NCBI GenBank assembly: GCA_029213305.1
Contig: JARGPA010000002.1
Location: 66,592-130,591 of the forward strand
Direction: 5' to 3'
DNA: 64,000 bases
DNA from: Phycisphaerales bacterium
Lineage (GTDB): Bacteria > Planctomycetota > Phycisphaerae > Phycisphaerales > UBA1924
A program made the translations under genes and the position numbers. The stretch's first letter is position 1; every line of letters begins with the position of its first letter. Below, one piece after another: positions 1-8,888 of this stretch. Below the pieces are notes generated by a model. The model was not told the DNA's origin. It ran no database searches and saw nothing but the letters and a program-made list of their open reading frames with translations.

Positions 1-94
1 ATCCCCGATTGCACCTTGGTGAGACATGTTCCCAATTGATCTTGGACTAAACGATTCAGAACTCGCAGTATTCCAGAGAAGCTTTGCACTTGAA

Positions 95-1657
95 TCATTG
101 AGTTATCGCACTCTGATTCGATTGATCTAACGTCATGGTAACTGCTTCTGATTCAGGCAACTCCGACCTTGGTGAATCTAAATTGAGCAACTTGGGAGCA
201 AATCCCCACACCATCAGGGTGATGATCAAAACACAGATGAGATTCAATCCGAGTCCGGCCATCGCCATCTGCTTGATGCTGATTCGACCAGATGCAAAAA
301 CGATCGCATTTGGAGGAGTTGCAACAGGCAGCATGAATGCGCAAGACGCAGAAACCGCCGCTGCGATGATAATCAGAGTTGGATCAAAACCCATTCCCTC
401 CCCTACTGCAGCGAGTACAGGGAGCATCGTGCTTGTTGTTGCAGTATTCGAAGTAATTTCTGTAAGGAACACAATGAGTGTTGTTACACCTCCGAGTAAT
501 GGGAGTTCACCTGGGTTGCCCATCGAACCGATTTGTTGACCAATCCATGCGTCGAGACCAGTGTGTGTAACCGCTTGGGCGAGCGCGAGTCCGCCTCCAA
601 ACAGGATCAAAATACCCCATGGGATATCTCTCGCTTGTTTCCAGAGCAACACCCGTGTCTGCAAGGTTCGATCCGCAGGCATAATGAACATCAGAATTGC
701 TCCACCGATTGCGATTGTTGCGTCGTCGATTTTGTTGATCTCAAAGATGTCTTCGATCCATCCATGTGTGATCCACATGAACGCAGTAAATCCAAAGATC
801 AAAATTGAGATCTTCTCTCCACTACTCATTGTTCCAAGTGCGTCGTATCTCTCCCGGATATATGTTCGGCCGCCGGGGATTTCACCGATTTTGACCGGCA
901 TAGCAATGAATACCAGATATGCCCAACTCACTGGAAGCATGATCGCAGACAGAGGCACTCCCATCCAGAGCCAACGAGCATATGACATGTCGATCCCCAT
1001 TTCTTGGGTGAGATATGCTGCTAAAAAACCATTTGGCGGTGTCCCAGTCAGGGTTGCAATCCCTCCAATTGAAGCGCCATATGCAAGTGCGAGAAGTAAG
1101 CACACACTGAACCGCTTTGCTTCTTTCGATTCGTAGTTATCTCCCGCGGCGAGTACGCTAATTGATAGCACAATGGGGAGCATCATCATCGCAGTCGCGG
1201 TATTCGAGACGAACGCACTGAGTATCGCTGCAGAGAGCATAATCCCTGCGATGATTCTCCTAGGTTCAGTTCCAACGAGTAATATAATCAGGAGCGCCAA
1301 TCGTTTGTGCGCCCCCCATCGTTCGAGCCCTTTACCCAACATCAATCCTCCCATAAACAGGAATATGAGTTTGTGAGCGTATCGAGCTGTTGTTTCCTCA
1401 ATTGGCAAAATGTTCAACAACGGGAAACAAACGATCGGGAGAAGAGCGGTCGCAGAGAGCGGGATTGCTTCGGTTACCCACCATGTTGCCATTAGGACTG
1501 TAATCCCTGCGAGTCTTGTTGCTTCCTCGCTGATCCCTGTCGAACTACCGAGTGCAAGATACACTCCAATCGCGAGTGTTGGACCGATGATCAATCCATA
1601 ATCATGGGTCCGAGTCATTGGCGCGATGATCGGCCGGATGTCTTCGTTCTCATGCAT
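95..1657 (-). CDS. SLC13/DASS-family sodium-coupled anion symporter
   Basis: A 520-residue polytopic membrane protein of the divalent anion:Na+ symporter (DASS, SLC13) family, which imports dicarboxylates, citrate or sulfate with sodium. Both family Ser-Asn-Thr motifs are visible, SNTATAMMMLP at about residues 151-161 and SNTATTSTMLP at 403-413. Substrate-loop signatures TGTPPNG (about 205-211) and ATPPNAIVFASG near the C-terminus are also present. Length is usual for the family, with a single unbroken frame. It lies 6 bases downstream of the Hsp70 gene on the same strand, so the two are probably cotranscribed. The substrate cannot be told from sequence: dicarboxylate is the default guess, sulfate is possible. 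Confidence 0.88.
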   Translation of the reverse strand: MHENEDIRPIIAPMTRTHDYGLIIGPTLAIGVYLALGSSTGISEEATRLAGITVLMATWWVTEAIPLSATALLPIVCFPLLNILPIEETTARYAHKLIFLFMGGLMLGKGLERWGAHKRLALLIILLVGTEPRRIIAGIMLSAAILSAFVSNTATAMMMLPIVLSISVLAAGDNYESKEAKRFSVCLLLALAYGASIGGIATLTGTPPNGFLAAYLTQEMGIDMSYARWLWMGVPLSAIMLPVSWAYLVFIAMPVKIGEIPGGRTYIRERYDALGTMSSGEKISILIFGFTAFMWITHGWIEDIFEINKIDDATIAIGGAILMFIMPADRTLQTRVLLWKQARDIPWGILILFGGGLALAQAVTHTGLDAWIGQQIGSMGNPGELPLLGGVTTLIVFLTEITSNTATTSTMLPVLAAVGEGMGFDPTLIIIAAAVSASCAFMLPVATPPNAIVFASGRISIKQMAMAGLGLNLICVLIITLMVWGFAPKLLNLDSPRSELPESEAVTMTLDQSNQSAITQ

Positions 1658-1663
1658 GATGAC

Positions 1664-3571
1664 TTAACTCTCTTTGTCGGCCCGCAATGATTCAGCAATC
1701 CCAATCTCTTGAAGGCGCATACTCGAACGATCGAGCTCTTCTTTCGCGTGATGAAAACTGTTTGGCTCGACAGATCTCCAGTCAGCCTTTGCGCGGTCGA
1801 TAAAACTTTTCAACTCTTCAAGTTTCGATAGAAGCTCAACTTTGTAATCGTCATCAAGTAACGATTCAAATCGTTCTACACGTTCACTAATCCATTTATA
1901 ATCAAGCGATGAGTTTGTTACCAAATCAACGATCTGGTGCTGGGTCATGTCATCGCGTGCGTGCTTGAAACTTTCTGCCTCGATCTGATCTACTTCATCG
2001 GGAGTTAGTCCATGATTTGGAACTATCTGAATTGCTGCTCGTTTTCCAGATCGCTCTTCGATCGCAGATACATTGAGTACACCGTTTGCGTCGACAAGAA
2101 ACTCAACAACAAGCTTTGGAACCCCGGCCGGCATGGGGGGGATGCCTCGCAACTCAAAGGTGCCAAGTGATCGACAATCTGCAATCATCTCTCGTTCACC
2201 TTGTGCGATTTGAATTTTCACGTTCACTTGTCCATCAACACTTGTGCTAAATCGTTCGATCGCGCGAGCAGGAACCGTCGTGTTTCGCATGATCAACTTT
2301 GCGATTGCGCCACCTGCAGTTTCGATTCCCAACGAGAGCGGAATCACATCAAGCAACAATGACCCAGGCATTGTCCCCGCGATGATCGATGCTTGGAGCG
2401 CCGCGCCCATTGCGACAACCCGATCCGGGTCAATCGCAGTATAAGGTTCGACCTCGAAGAACTCCCCTACACGATTTCGCACGAGTGGGATTCGTGTTGA
2501 TCCTCCGACCATCACCACTGCATCGATCGAGCCTTTGGCGAGAGCGCCGGATCCGAATGCATCACGCAATGCTCGTTTGCAGGATTGGATCGATCGATCA
2601 ACCCATTGGGTAATCATCGAATCGAACTCATCTCGAGTTAGTGTTCGATCAAATTGATGTCCATCTCCGAGTTGAATAGAAACCGCCGCAGATTCGTGCG
2701 TCGAGAGTCGATGTTTGACAGATCTTGCGAAACCGATGAGTGCTTTGCGAGTCGATGCATCAAAAGAATCTATCGCGTGATCTGCTTTGAGTCCGAGCTG
2801 ATTCCCGATTTCACGCATGAACATCTCAACGATGAGATGATCCACATCGTCGCCGCCGAGATGGGTATCGCCGGCGGTGGCCAACACTTGGAAGAACTCC
2901 GTTGAGTTCTCATCATTCTTAGGGATGAGTTTCAGGATTGAAACATCAAATGTTCCGCCTCCCAAGTCATAGACTGCGATCACCTTGCTGTCTGTGTTTC
3001 CATCTCCACGTGCGCCGATCCCATATGCGAGCGCCGCAGCGGTTGGTTCGTTCACAATCCGGACCACTTCAAGACCCGCGAGTCGGCCTGCATTGCGTGT
3101 TGCTTGTCGTTGCGCATCATCAAAGTACGCAGGTACCGTAACGACTGCTTTGTTGACACGAGAACCCAATGATTGCTCGGCTTGGGATTTGAGCGCTTTC
3201 AAAATATGCGCCGATACTTCCTCTGGAGTGAGTATCTTCTCTCCATTATCTGTCTGAACCCGCACTCTTGTTGTGTTGTTCTCTCCTGCGACAACTTCAT
3301 ATCCGAGATAATCCAGATCCGACGATGCATCTTCAAGTGATCGACCCATCAAGCGTTTTACTGAGTTAATCGTTCGATCTGGGAACTCGATGATCCGAGC
3401 TGCAGCCTCTGATCCTACAACGACGGAACCATCGAAATTGATCCGAACAGTCGAAGGCATGAGTTGCTCATCATTATCGCCGAGTACGCGAGCCCCGTTC
3501 GTATCTGCGAATGCGACAAGCGAGTTGGTTGTTCCAAGATCTATCCCGATGATGGGTTCAGTAGAGGTCAT
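1664..3571 (-). CDS. hscA: Hsp70-family chaperone, HscA-like
   Basis: A 635-residue Hsp70. The ATPase domain opens with IDLGTTNS (residues 10-17) and contains the [11 protein letters not shown] and [10 protein letters not shown] signatures. The substrate-binding half carries [30 protein letters not shown] and [11 protein letters not shown], which read more like HscA, the iron-sulfur assembly chaperone, than like DnaK. The acidic DnaK tail is missing and the end is a helical lid. No iscS, iscU, hscB or fdx is nearby, so a role in Fe-S assembly is inferred from similarity alone. It is followed at 6 bases by the SLC13 transporter. A diverged second DnaK is the main alternative. Confidence 0.8.
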   Translation of the reverse strand: MTSTEPIIGIDLGTTNSLVAFADTNGARVLGDNDEQLMPSTVRINFDGSVVVGSEAAARIIEFPDRTINSVKRLMGRSLEDASSDLDYLGYEVVAGENNTTRVRVQTDNGEKILTPEEVSAHILKALKSQAEQSLGSRVNKAVVTVPAYFDDAQRQATRNAGRLAGLEVVRIVNEPTAAALAYGIGARGDGNTDSKVIAVYDLGGGTFDVSILKLIPKNDENSTEFFQVLATAGDTHLGGDDVDHLIVEMFMREIGNQLGLKADHAIDSFDASTRKALIGFARSVKHRLSTHESAAVSIQLGDGHQFDRTLTRDEFDSMITQWVDRSIQSCKRALRDAFGSGALAKGSIDAVVMVGGSTRIPLVRNRVGEFFEVEPYTAIDPDRVVAMGAALQASIIAGTMPGSLLLDVIPLSLGIETAGGAIAKLIMRNTTVPARAIERFSTSVDGQVNVKIQIAQGEREMIADCRSLGTFELRGIPPMPAGVPKLVVEFLVDANGVLNVSAIEERSGKRAAIQIVPNHGLTPDEVDQIEAESFKHARDDMTQHQIVDLVTNSSLDYKWISERVERFESLLDDDYKVELLSKLEELKSFIDRAKADWRSVEPNSFHHAKEELDRSSMRLQEIGIAESLRADKES

Positions 3572-3614
3572 TTAGGAAGGATAGGACCAATGAGAACAAT
3601 TCTCATCCTGCTTA

Positions 3615-4097
3615 TCACTCTCCTATCCACGCAAGATCTGCAAGCAAGTTGACGAACCCCGCCGCGGATTCCTGATTTGATTCCCAAACTCGGATTGTGT
3701 GTGTTGCTCGAATCTCGATAAGATACCCAGAATCAAGTGATCCCCTATATGTGATTGGATCCCCGAGTTCTAACTCTTCGATGCTTGTCCAAATCCGATC
3801 GAGATCTTCGCTGCTGAGTCTGCGGGTGATTTTCGGATATGTCCCTGCGTTGGAACCATCTCCTATTGAGGCGCGTAGGTTTCCTTCTGCATCGACGATG
3901 TATCTCGCAGATAGATTAGAAACCTCTCTTGCTTGCTCATCACCAAAAACGACTACTCCGAGGGTGAAATCCGCAGGCCTGTGATCTTGGAATGTAAAGT
4001 TGCTCATAGAGCTTTGAGAAACACATCCAAGAAGCAATTGAAGGATTGCTACCAACGAGATCAGGATCAATATACGGTTTTGAGCACATTTCATCAT
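3615..4097 (-). CDS. hypothetical lipoprotein
   Basis: A 160-residue protein with a lipoprotein signal peptide: a short basic start, a hydrophobic stretch and the lipobox LLLGC near residue 25. The rest is predicted soluble and periplasmic or membrane-anchored, with no family I recognise. It sits 43 bases upstream of the hscA-like gene on the same strand and may lead that operon. It is divergent from pheT across 57 bases, so this gap must hold both promoters. ATG at 4097 is used; the second codon, also ATG, is an equal candidate. No function is proposed. Confidence 0.65.
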   Translation of the reverse strand: MMKCAQNRILILISLVAILQLLLGCVSQSSMSNFTFQDHRPADFTLGVVVFGDEQAREVSNLSARYIVDAEGNLRASIGDGSNAGTYPKITRRLSSEDLDRIWTSIEELELGDPITYRGSLDSGYLIEIRATHTIRVWESNQESAAGFVNLLADLAWIGE

Positions 4098-4154
4098 CTA
4101 TAGAGTCTATCGCGTAACACACTTAGAGGCACAACCGGGCTATCCTTGCTTCCC

Positions 4155-6260
4155 ATGGATATTTCACTTCGTTGGCTCAATCAGTACCTTTCACCTTCGG
4201 ATGTAACCGCCGAGCAGGTGGATCACATCCTCACGCAGGCCGGAATGCCCATTGAGGAGTTCAAAACCGGGATCGACGGCGATGTCGTTCTCGATGTTGA
4301 AGTAACCTCGAACCGCGGCGATTGTCTCGGACATGTCGGATGCGCTCGCGAGATCGCGGCTGCTCAATATGCTGACAAACCGCGCGAGTTGAAAATACCT
4401 GAAATCAAGAACATGACTCTTGGCGCTCCGATCGGTGACGAGTTGACTCTCGAAAACCGAGTACCGGACAAATGCCCGCTCTTCACTGCACGATTGATTC
4501 GGAATGTAAAGGTTGGCCCATCACCTGATTGGCTCAAGCAAGCAATCGAATCTTTAGGGCAACGCTCGATCAACAATGTTGTCGATGTCACCAACTTCAT
4601 TACACTAGAACTTGGCAATCCTTGTCATGTCTTTGATCATGCGAAACTTGCAGGCGGCCAACTGATTGTTCGTCCTGCGTCCAAAGACGAAGTCGTCAGT
4701 ACCCTCTACGCTGGTGAACACAAGCTCAACGAAGATGATCTCGTAGTTGCAGACGCAAATGGCCCCCAATCGTTGGCTGGGATCATTGGAGGCAACGACT
4801 CTCAAGTTGATGAAAACACAACAACGGTTGTCTTTGAGATGGCCACTTGGGACACAATGAGTGTTCGCAACACAGGGCGCAAACTACAAATTCGGACTGA
4901 TGCTGCTTATCGATTCGAACGCGGGATTGATCCGAGATCAATTGAGTATGCTGCTCAGCGTGCTGCGCAACTCATCTGCGAAGTCTCCGGTGGAGAACTC
5001 GCAGAAGGGATCCTCTCTCAAGGCGCTCAATCTCCTAATGACACTGTTATTACAGTGCGTCCGACGCGCTGTGATCGAATTTTAGGAATCCCAACGAACC
5101 CGAATGAGATGGCTGACCTACTCAACTCACTCTCGTTCAAAACACTCATTGACGCAGAGGGTTTGCTTCAATGCACGATCCCTCCACATCGAAGTCATGA
5201 TGTGACTCGCGAGATTGATCTGATCGAAGAAGTTGCTCGTGCACGTTCTCTTGGGGTAATCCCGATCCACTCAACACTCCCAGTAACGATCAAGGAACCA
5301 CAGGTTGAAGAGCGTGCGATGAGTGAGATTGCAAAGTCACTCACCGGCCTTGGATTCTTCGAGACGATCACATTCTCGTTTACATCCCCAAAGCTCGGAG
5401 AACTCTTCAAACGATCCGGGACTGATCTCGTTGCAGTCGATGACGATCGAAGAAAAGCAGAACCAACCCTTCGTCCAAGCGTGCTCCTCGGACTCCTTGC
5501 GTGTCGTCATACGAACCAAAGCTCCCGGGTCCAAGTCCCTGGAGGAGTCCGACTCTATGAAGTCGCACAAACTTTTGCGCAAGACGAAGGAACTACAAAC
5601 TCAAGTGAACAACGCGAAGTTGCGATGTTGCTTGATGTCGAGTTCGCTGGGAAGAAACCAAAGCAAGATGACATTCAACGAGCGATCCGCACTATGCGTG
5701 GATCGGTAGATGCAATCGTGTCTGCGACATTTGGAACAAACGCGACGACTCGGATTACTCCTGTGAAACCGAATCATCAAGGATTCGACGCAAACGGGCA
5801 CGCAACTATCTGCGTTGTTCAAGATGGGAAAGAAACACAGATTGGTTCCTTCGGACTCATATCAAATGTTGCATTGAAAGCGCATGATTTGGATCGTCCA
5901 CTCGTGGGCGCAGAGCTCGTGCTCAAACCGTTGATCGAGGCGTATCCCCCGATGTCCCGCGCAGAACATCTTCCAGCATTCCCTGGAATCGATCGAGATC
6001 TCTCGCTGATCGTCAATGAATCCATCCGATGGGATCAAATCTCAACAACCGCTGACGATTTACAACTAGATCGATGCACAGGCAAAGAACTCGTAGATAT
6101 CTTTCGAGGCAAACAACTCGGAGATGGGAAGAAGTCCGTCACTGTCAGACTCCATTTCCGAGATGCTCAAAGAACACTCAGGCACGAAGAAGTCGATCCA
6201 CAGATCGAGCTATTCGCGAACAAGGCAAAGGAACTGCTTGGAGCAGAAATCCGAAGCTAA
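4155..6260 (+). CDS. pheT: phenylalanine-tRNA ligase beta subunit without OB domain
   Basis: Beta subunit of the tetrameric phenylalanyl-tRNA synthetase, which charges tRNA-Phe. ATG at 4155 gives MDISLRWLNQYL, the classic PheT start; an in-frame TTG lies 9 bases earlier. The B3/B4 core (RSINNVVDVTNFI, near residue 140, and the aspartate-rich B5 region) and a C-terminal ferredoxin-fold anticodon-binding domain (HLPAFPGIDRDLSLIV onward) are present. At 701 residues it is about 100 shorter than the usual bacterial PheT. The N-terminal segment passes directly from MPIEEF (31-36) to VLDVEVTSNRGDCLG (45-59), so the EMAPII-like tRNA-binding OB domain is absent. pheS, normally adjacent, is not in the window. 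Confidence 0.95.
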   Translation: MDISLRWLNQYLSPSDVTAEQVDHILTQAGMPIEEFKTGIDGDVVLDVEVTSNRGDCLGHVGCAREIAAAQYADKPRELKIPEIKNMTLGAPIGDELTLENRVPDKCPLFTARLIRNVKVGPSPDWLKQAIESLGQRSINNVVDVTNFITLELGNPCHVFDHAKLAGGQLIVRPASKDEVVSTLYAGEHKLNEDDLVVADANGPQSLAGIIGGNDSQVDENTTTVVFEMATWDTMSVRNTGRKLQIRTDAAYRFERGIDPRSIEYAAQRAAQLICEVSGGELAEGILSQGAQSPNDTVITVRPTRCDRILGIPTNPNEMADLLNSLSFKTLIDAEGLLQCTIPPHRSHDVTREIDLIEEVARARSLGVIPIHSTLPVTIKEPQVEERAMSEIAKSLTGLGFFETITFSFTSPKLGELFKRSGTDLVAVDDDRRKAEPTLRPSVLLGLLACRHTNQSSRVQVPGGVRLYEVAQTFAQDEGTTNSSEQREVAMLLDVEFAGKKPKQDDIQRAIRTMRGSVDAIVSATFGTNATTRITPVKPNHQGFDANGHATICVVQDGKETQIGSFGLISNVALKAHDLDRPLVGAELVLKPLIEAYPPMSRAEHLPAFPGIDRDLSLIVNESIRWDQISTTADDLQLDRCTGKELVDIFRGKQLGDGKKSVTVRLHFRDAQRTLRHEEVDPQIELFANKAKELLGAEIRS

Positions 6261-6558
6261 GCCTTCGAGTCTCAAAATTGGATGAACCCCTGAAACATCC
6301 AAGGCGTATTGTGAACTCAATAGTCGCAGATCGCCGAAGTAGTAAGTGGTTTCGTGCATGATCGAAGCATATTCGACATCATTTCGAAACATTTTGATCC
6401 TCAGCAGGTATACGATATCGGGCTCGGATCACTGATTAATCTCGGTTTGTATGGTATATGATCGCATAATCGTGCCTTCACGAAGCGATCATTCCCTCGC
6501 AACATCGAATCGAAAGCTAGAATACACACACTCATTGGAGTGCATCATGGAGGACAAC
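6261..6558. other. intergenic region between pheT and ilvE
   Basis: About 300 bases with no convincing gene. An open frame runs into ilvE from an ATG at 6451, but it lacks a ribosome-binding site and family similarity upstream of 6559. No clear terminator hairpin follows pheT. The ilvE promoter is presumably here, but I could not pick a -35/-10 pair with confidence. Confidence 0.4.
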
Positions 6559-7569
6559 ATGACATCAATATCAAGCAATACTGGAATCGACATGGCCGAA
6601 AAGCCTCAAACAACATCCCCCGCGACTGATTCATCCGAACCCATGATTTGGGTAAACGGAAAGATGGTACCCAAGTCCCAAGCAACCGTATCCGTATTCG
6701 ATCATGGCTTGCTCTACGGCGACGGAATCTTCGAAGGTATCCGAATCTACAACGGCAAAATCTTCAAGCTCGAACAGCACATGGATCGTCTGTACGACTG
6801 TGCTGACAAAATCTTCCTCGATATCGGTGTTTCTCGAGAAGAAATGATCCGTATCCAGCGCCAATGCGTTGAAGCAAACAACATCACAAATGGATACATC
6901 CGTCTTGTGATTACTCGCGGCGAAGGATCACTTGGACTCAATCCTTACCAATGCCCCAAGGCCGGCGTGATCTGCATCGCCGACACGATCTCCCTGTTCA
7001 AACCAGTAATGTACGAAACAGGGATGCGCGTTGTCCTTGCGAATCGCCCCAAGACTCCGATTGATTGTCTTGATCCTCGAGTCAAAACACTCAACTACCT
7101 CAACAACATCATGGCAAAGTGTGAAGCAATCCACTTGAGCAGAGAACTCGGGATTACTAAGCCTGAAGATCAGTTGCTCGAATGCATCATGCTCAGCACT
7201 GATGGGAAAGTTGCTGAAGGATCAGGGGACAACATCTTTATCATCAAGGATGGAAAGTTGTTCACTCCGCCTTCTGAAGTTGGTATTCTCGAAGGGATTA
7301 CCCGCCGATTTGTAAAGGACGAGCTCTGTCCGATGCTCGGACTCAGCGTTGAAGAAAAATACTTCACGATCGAAGATGTGTATGATGCAGATGAAGTGTT
7401 CTTGACAGGATCAGCTGCAGAAATGATCGCGGTCCGCGAAGTGCTCGAGCATGACAATCTCAAACTCAAAGCGACACACACGATTTCTGCAGGCGAAGGA
7501 CCGATCACGAACAAGCTTCGTTTGAAGTTCCGTGAGATTGTCACTTCGGACAATGTTCCAGAAGATTAA
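6559..7569 (+). CDS. ilvE: branched-chain amino acid aminotransferase
   Basis: A 336-residue class IV PLP-dependent aminotransferase that interconverts Leu, Ile and Val with their 2-oxo acids. The N-terminal VSVFDHGLLYGDGIFEGIR and the PLP-lysine segment VKTLNYLNNIMAK are typical of IlvE; the later EGSGDNIFIIKDG and LTGSAAEMIAV motifs also fit. The start at 6559 is chosen because GGAGG (6549-6553) lies five bases upstream. ATG codons at 6547 and 6451 are in frame but would add residues with no family counterpart. D-amino acid aminotransferase and aminodeoxychorismate lyase share the fold, but the pattern favours IlvE. The gene ends just before a strong terminator. Confidence 0.92.
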   Translation: MTSISSNTGIDMAEKPQTTSPATDSSEPMIWVNGKMVPKSQATVSVFDHGLLYGDGIFEGIRIYNGKIFKLEQHMDRLYDCADKIFLDIGVSREEMIRIQRQCVEANNITNGYIRLVITRGEGSLGLNPYQCPKAGVICIADTISLFKPVMYETGMRVVLANRPKTPIDCLDPRVKTLNYLNNIMAKCEAIHLSRELGITKPEDQLLECIMLSTDGKVAEGSGDNIFIIKDGKLFTPPSEVGILEGITRRFVKDELCPMLGLSVEEKYFTIEDVYDADEVFLTGSAAEMIAVREVLEHDNLKLKATHTISAGEGPITNKLRLKFREIVTSDNVPED

Positions 7570-7598
7570 TTTCGACACTGAAAACTCTAAACACACAT

Positions 7599-7627
7599 CA
7601 CGCTCGCAACATGCGAGCGTGTTTTTT
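7599..7627 (+). terminator. rho-independent terminator after ilvE
   Basis: A perfect 10-bp stem (CACGCTCGCA, 7599-7608, with TGCGAGCGTG, 7612-7621), a 3-base loop and six T (7622-7627). It lies 30 bases after the ilvE stop and just before the next gene. Confidence 0.93.
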
Positions 7628-7632
7628 GTAAG

Positions 7633-8571
7633 ATGACCAATATGAAAGCATTTACAATCCGAAATCTTCTTTTCATTCCTTTACTCGCAATCCTTTGTAC
7701 TAGCGGGTGCAAATCAAACTACACGCCCCCACTTATCACGAATGAGTCCAACCAATCGTTTCAGGCTTTCCAAGATGGTCCGATCGAGAATCTCTATCAA
7801 CTCCAAGAAGGATTCTACAGCGGCGGCGAACCAAAGAACCGAGCAGCATATGAGCAACTTGCATCACTCGGAATACGAACCGTGATTAGTGTGGACGCGG
7901 TTGCGCCTGACGCGTCACTCGCAGGAGAATACAACATCCGCGTTATCCATCTCCCAACCAGTTATGACGGGATCAACGAGTCACGAGTGAAAGAGCTCGC
8001 GTTTGCAATCCAGAGCACTTTCAAACCCATCTATGTCCACTGTCATCACGGAAAGCATCGCGGCCCCGCGGCACTCTGCGCTGGAGCAATCGCAACGGGA
8101 TATATTGATCAAGATAAAGCGCAATCGTTCATGACTAAGGCAGGCACTTCTAAACATTACCCAGGTCTCTGGGACTCGGTTAAACAAACACGCAAGCTCG
8201 ATTCTATCAAACCTGTCACGCTCACAGAAAAGGCGCACCTTGAGGGATTCGCAGAATCAATGGCTGAAATTGATCGAGCGAATGAGCAACTCTGGCTCTG
8301 CATCGAAAACAAACTGAGAGCACCCGAAGATCATCCAGACCTATCCGCGAGCTCGCTTGCAGGACAGATTCATGACATGCTGAGATCATTAACTCATGAT
8401 GAAACAACTCAAACTGAAGGGTTTCTGTTCGAAGAGTATCTCAAAGATTCAATCGTGCTCGCGTCGCAAGTTGAACAATCAATCACGAACCAAGATCCAG
8501 ACGGGGCGCTGATTTCTATGGAAAAACTCACTGAATCCTGCGTGGAATGTCATTCACGATTCAGGGATTAA
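7633..8571 (+). CDS. lipoprotein: Cys-phosphatase domain fused to cytochrome c'-like domain
   Basis: A 312-residue lipoprotein (lipobox LCTSGC, Cys26). Residues about 52-165 look like a tyrosine/dual-specificity phosphatase-like domain of the DUF442 type, with FYSGGEP at the start and the catalytic loop HCHHGKHRGP, giving the CX5R signature Cys137 to Arg143. Residues about 205-312 are helical and end in CVECH (303-307), a haem c attachment motif at the very C-terminus, as in four-helix cytochrome c' and c556 proteins. The fusion implies a periplasmic or outer-membrane-anchored haem protein with a phosphatase-like head. Substrate is unknown. ATG at 7642 is an alternative start. The tail abuts the convergent gene at 8572. 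Confidence 0.75.
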   Translation: MTNMKAFTIRNLLFIPLLAILCTSGCKSNYTPPLITNESNQSFQAFQDGPIENLYQLQEGFYSGGEPKNRAAYEQLASLGIRTVISVDAVAPDASLAGEYNIRVIHLPTSYDGINESRVKELAFAIQSTFKPIYVHCHHGKHRGPAALCAGAIATGYIDQDKAQSFMTKAGTSKHYPGLWDSVKQTRKLDSIKPVTLTEKAHLEGFAESMAEIDRANEQLWLCIENKLRAPEDHPDLSASSLAGQIHDMLRSLTHDETTQTEGFLFEEYLKDSIVLASQVEQSITNQDPDGALISMEKLTESCVECHSRFRD

Positions 8572-8880
8572 CTACTCGACTGCTCCGATTTCGAAGACAT
8601 CGCGTACTGGTGCACATGTATGTAATACTTTTGCCGCCGCGAGATGGTGAGGAGCGTGGATTAAAAAATCCATGAGCAAATCATCAATCTGCTCTGCGGA
8701 ATACTCACTTGGATTCTGATAGAAACGGATAAGTTCCTGGAGATCTTCATACCAATCTGTCATGTGGAATGCGATATCCATCGCGATCTCATCAGCTTTT
8801 CCACTTGTGCTCAACGCTTGAGTTATGAAATTGCTGATTTCCATCGCAGGTGCAAGTCTTGGCTGTTCTTTATCAGACAT
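8572..8880 (-). CDS. small acidic hypothetical protein
   Basis: A 102-residue, mostly helical, acidic soluble protein with no signal peptide and no family I recognise. It contains a HAPHHLAAAKVLH segment near residue 75. It follows the threonine dehydrogenase gene on the same strand with an 8-base gap, so it is likely cotranscribed, and it converges exactly with the phosphatase-cytochrome gene. Translational coupling to tdh supports it as a real gene. No function is proposed. Confidence 0.6.
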   Translation of the reverse strand: MSDKEQPRLAPAMEISNFITQALSTSGKADEIAMDIAFHMTDWYEDLQELIRFYQNPSEYSAEQIDDLLMDFLIHAPHHLAAAKVLHTCAPVRDVFEIGAVE

Positions 8881-8888
8881 GAATCATC

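Noticed and set aside
561-1136. A 191-codon open frame on plus
   Set aside because: It lies antisense to the SLC13 gene, whose motifs and length are clear; composition is that of a shadow frame.
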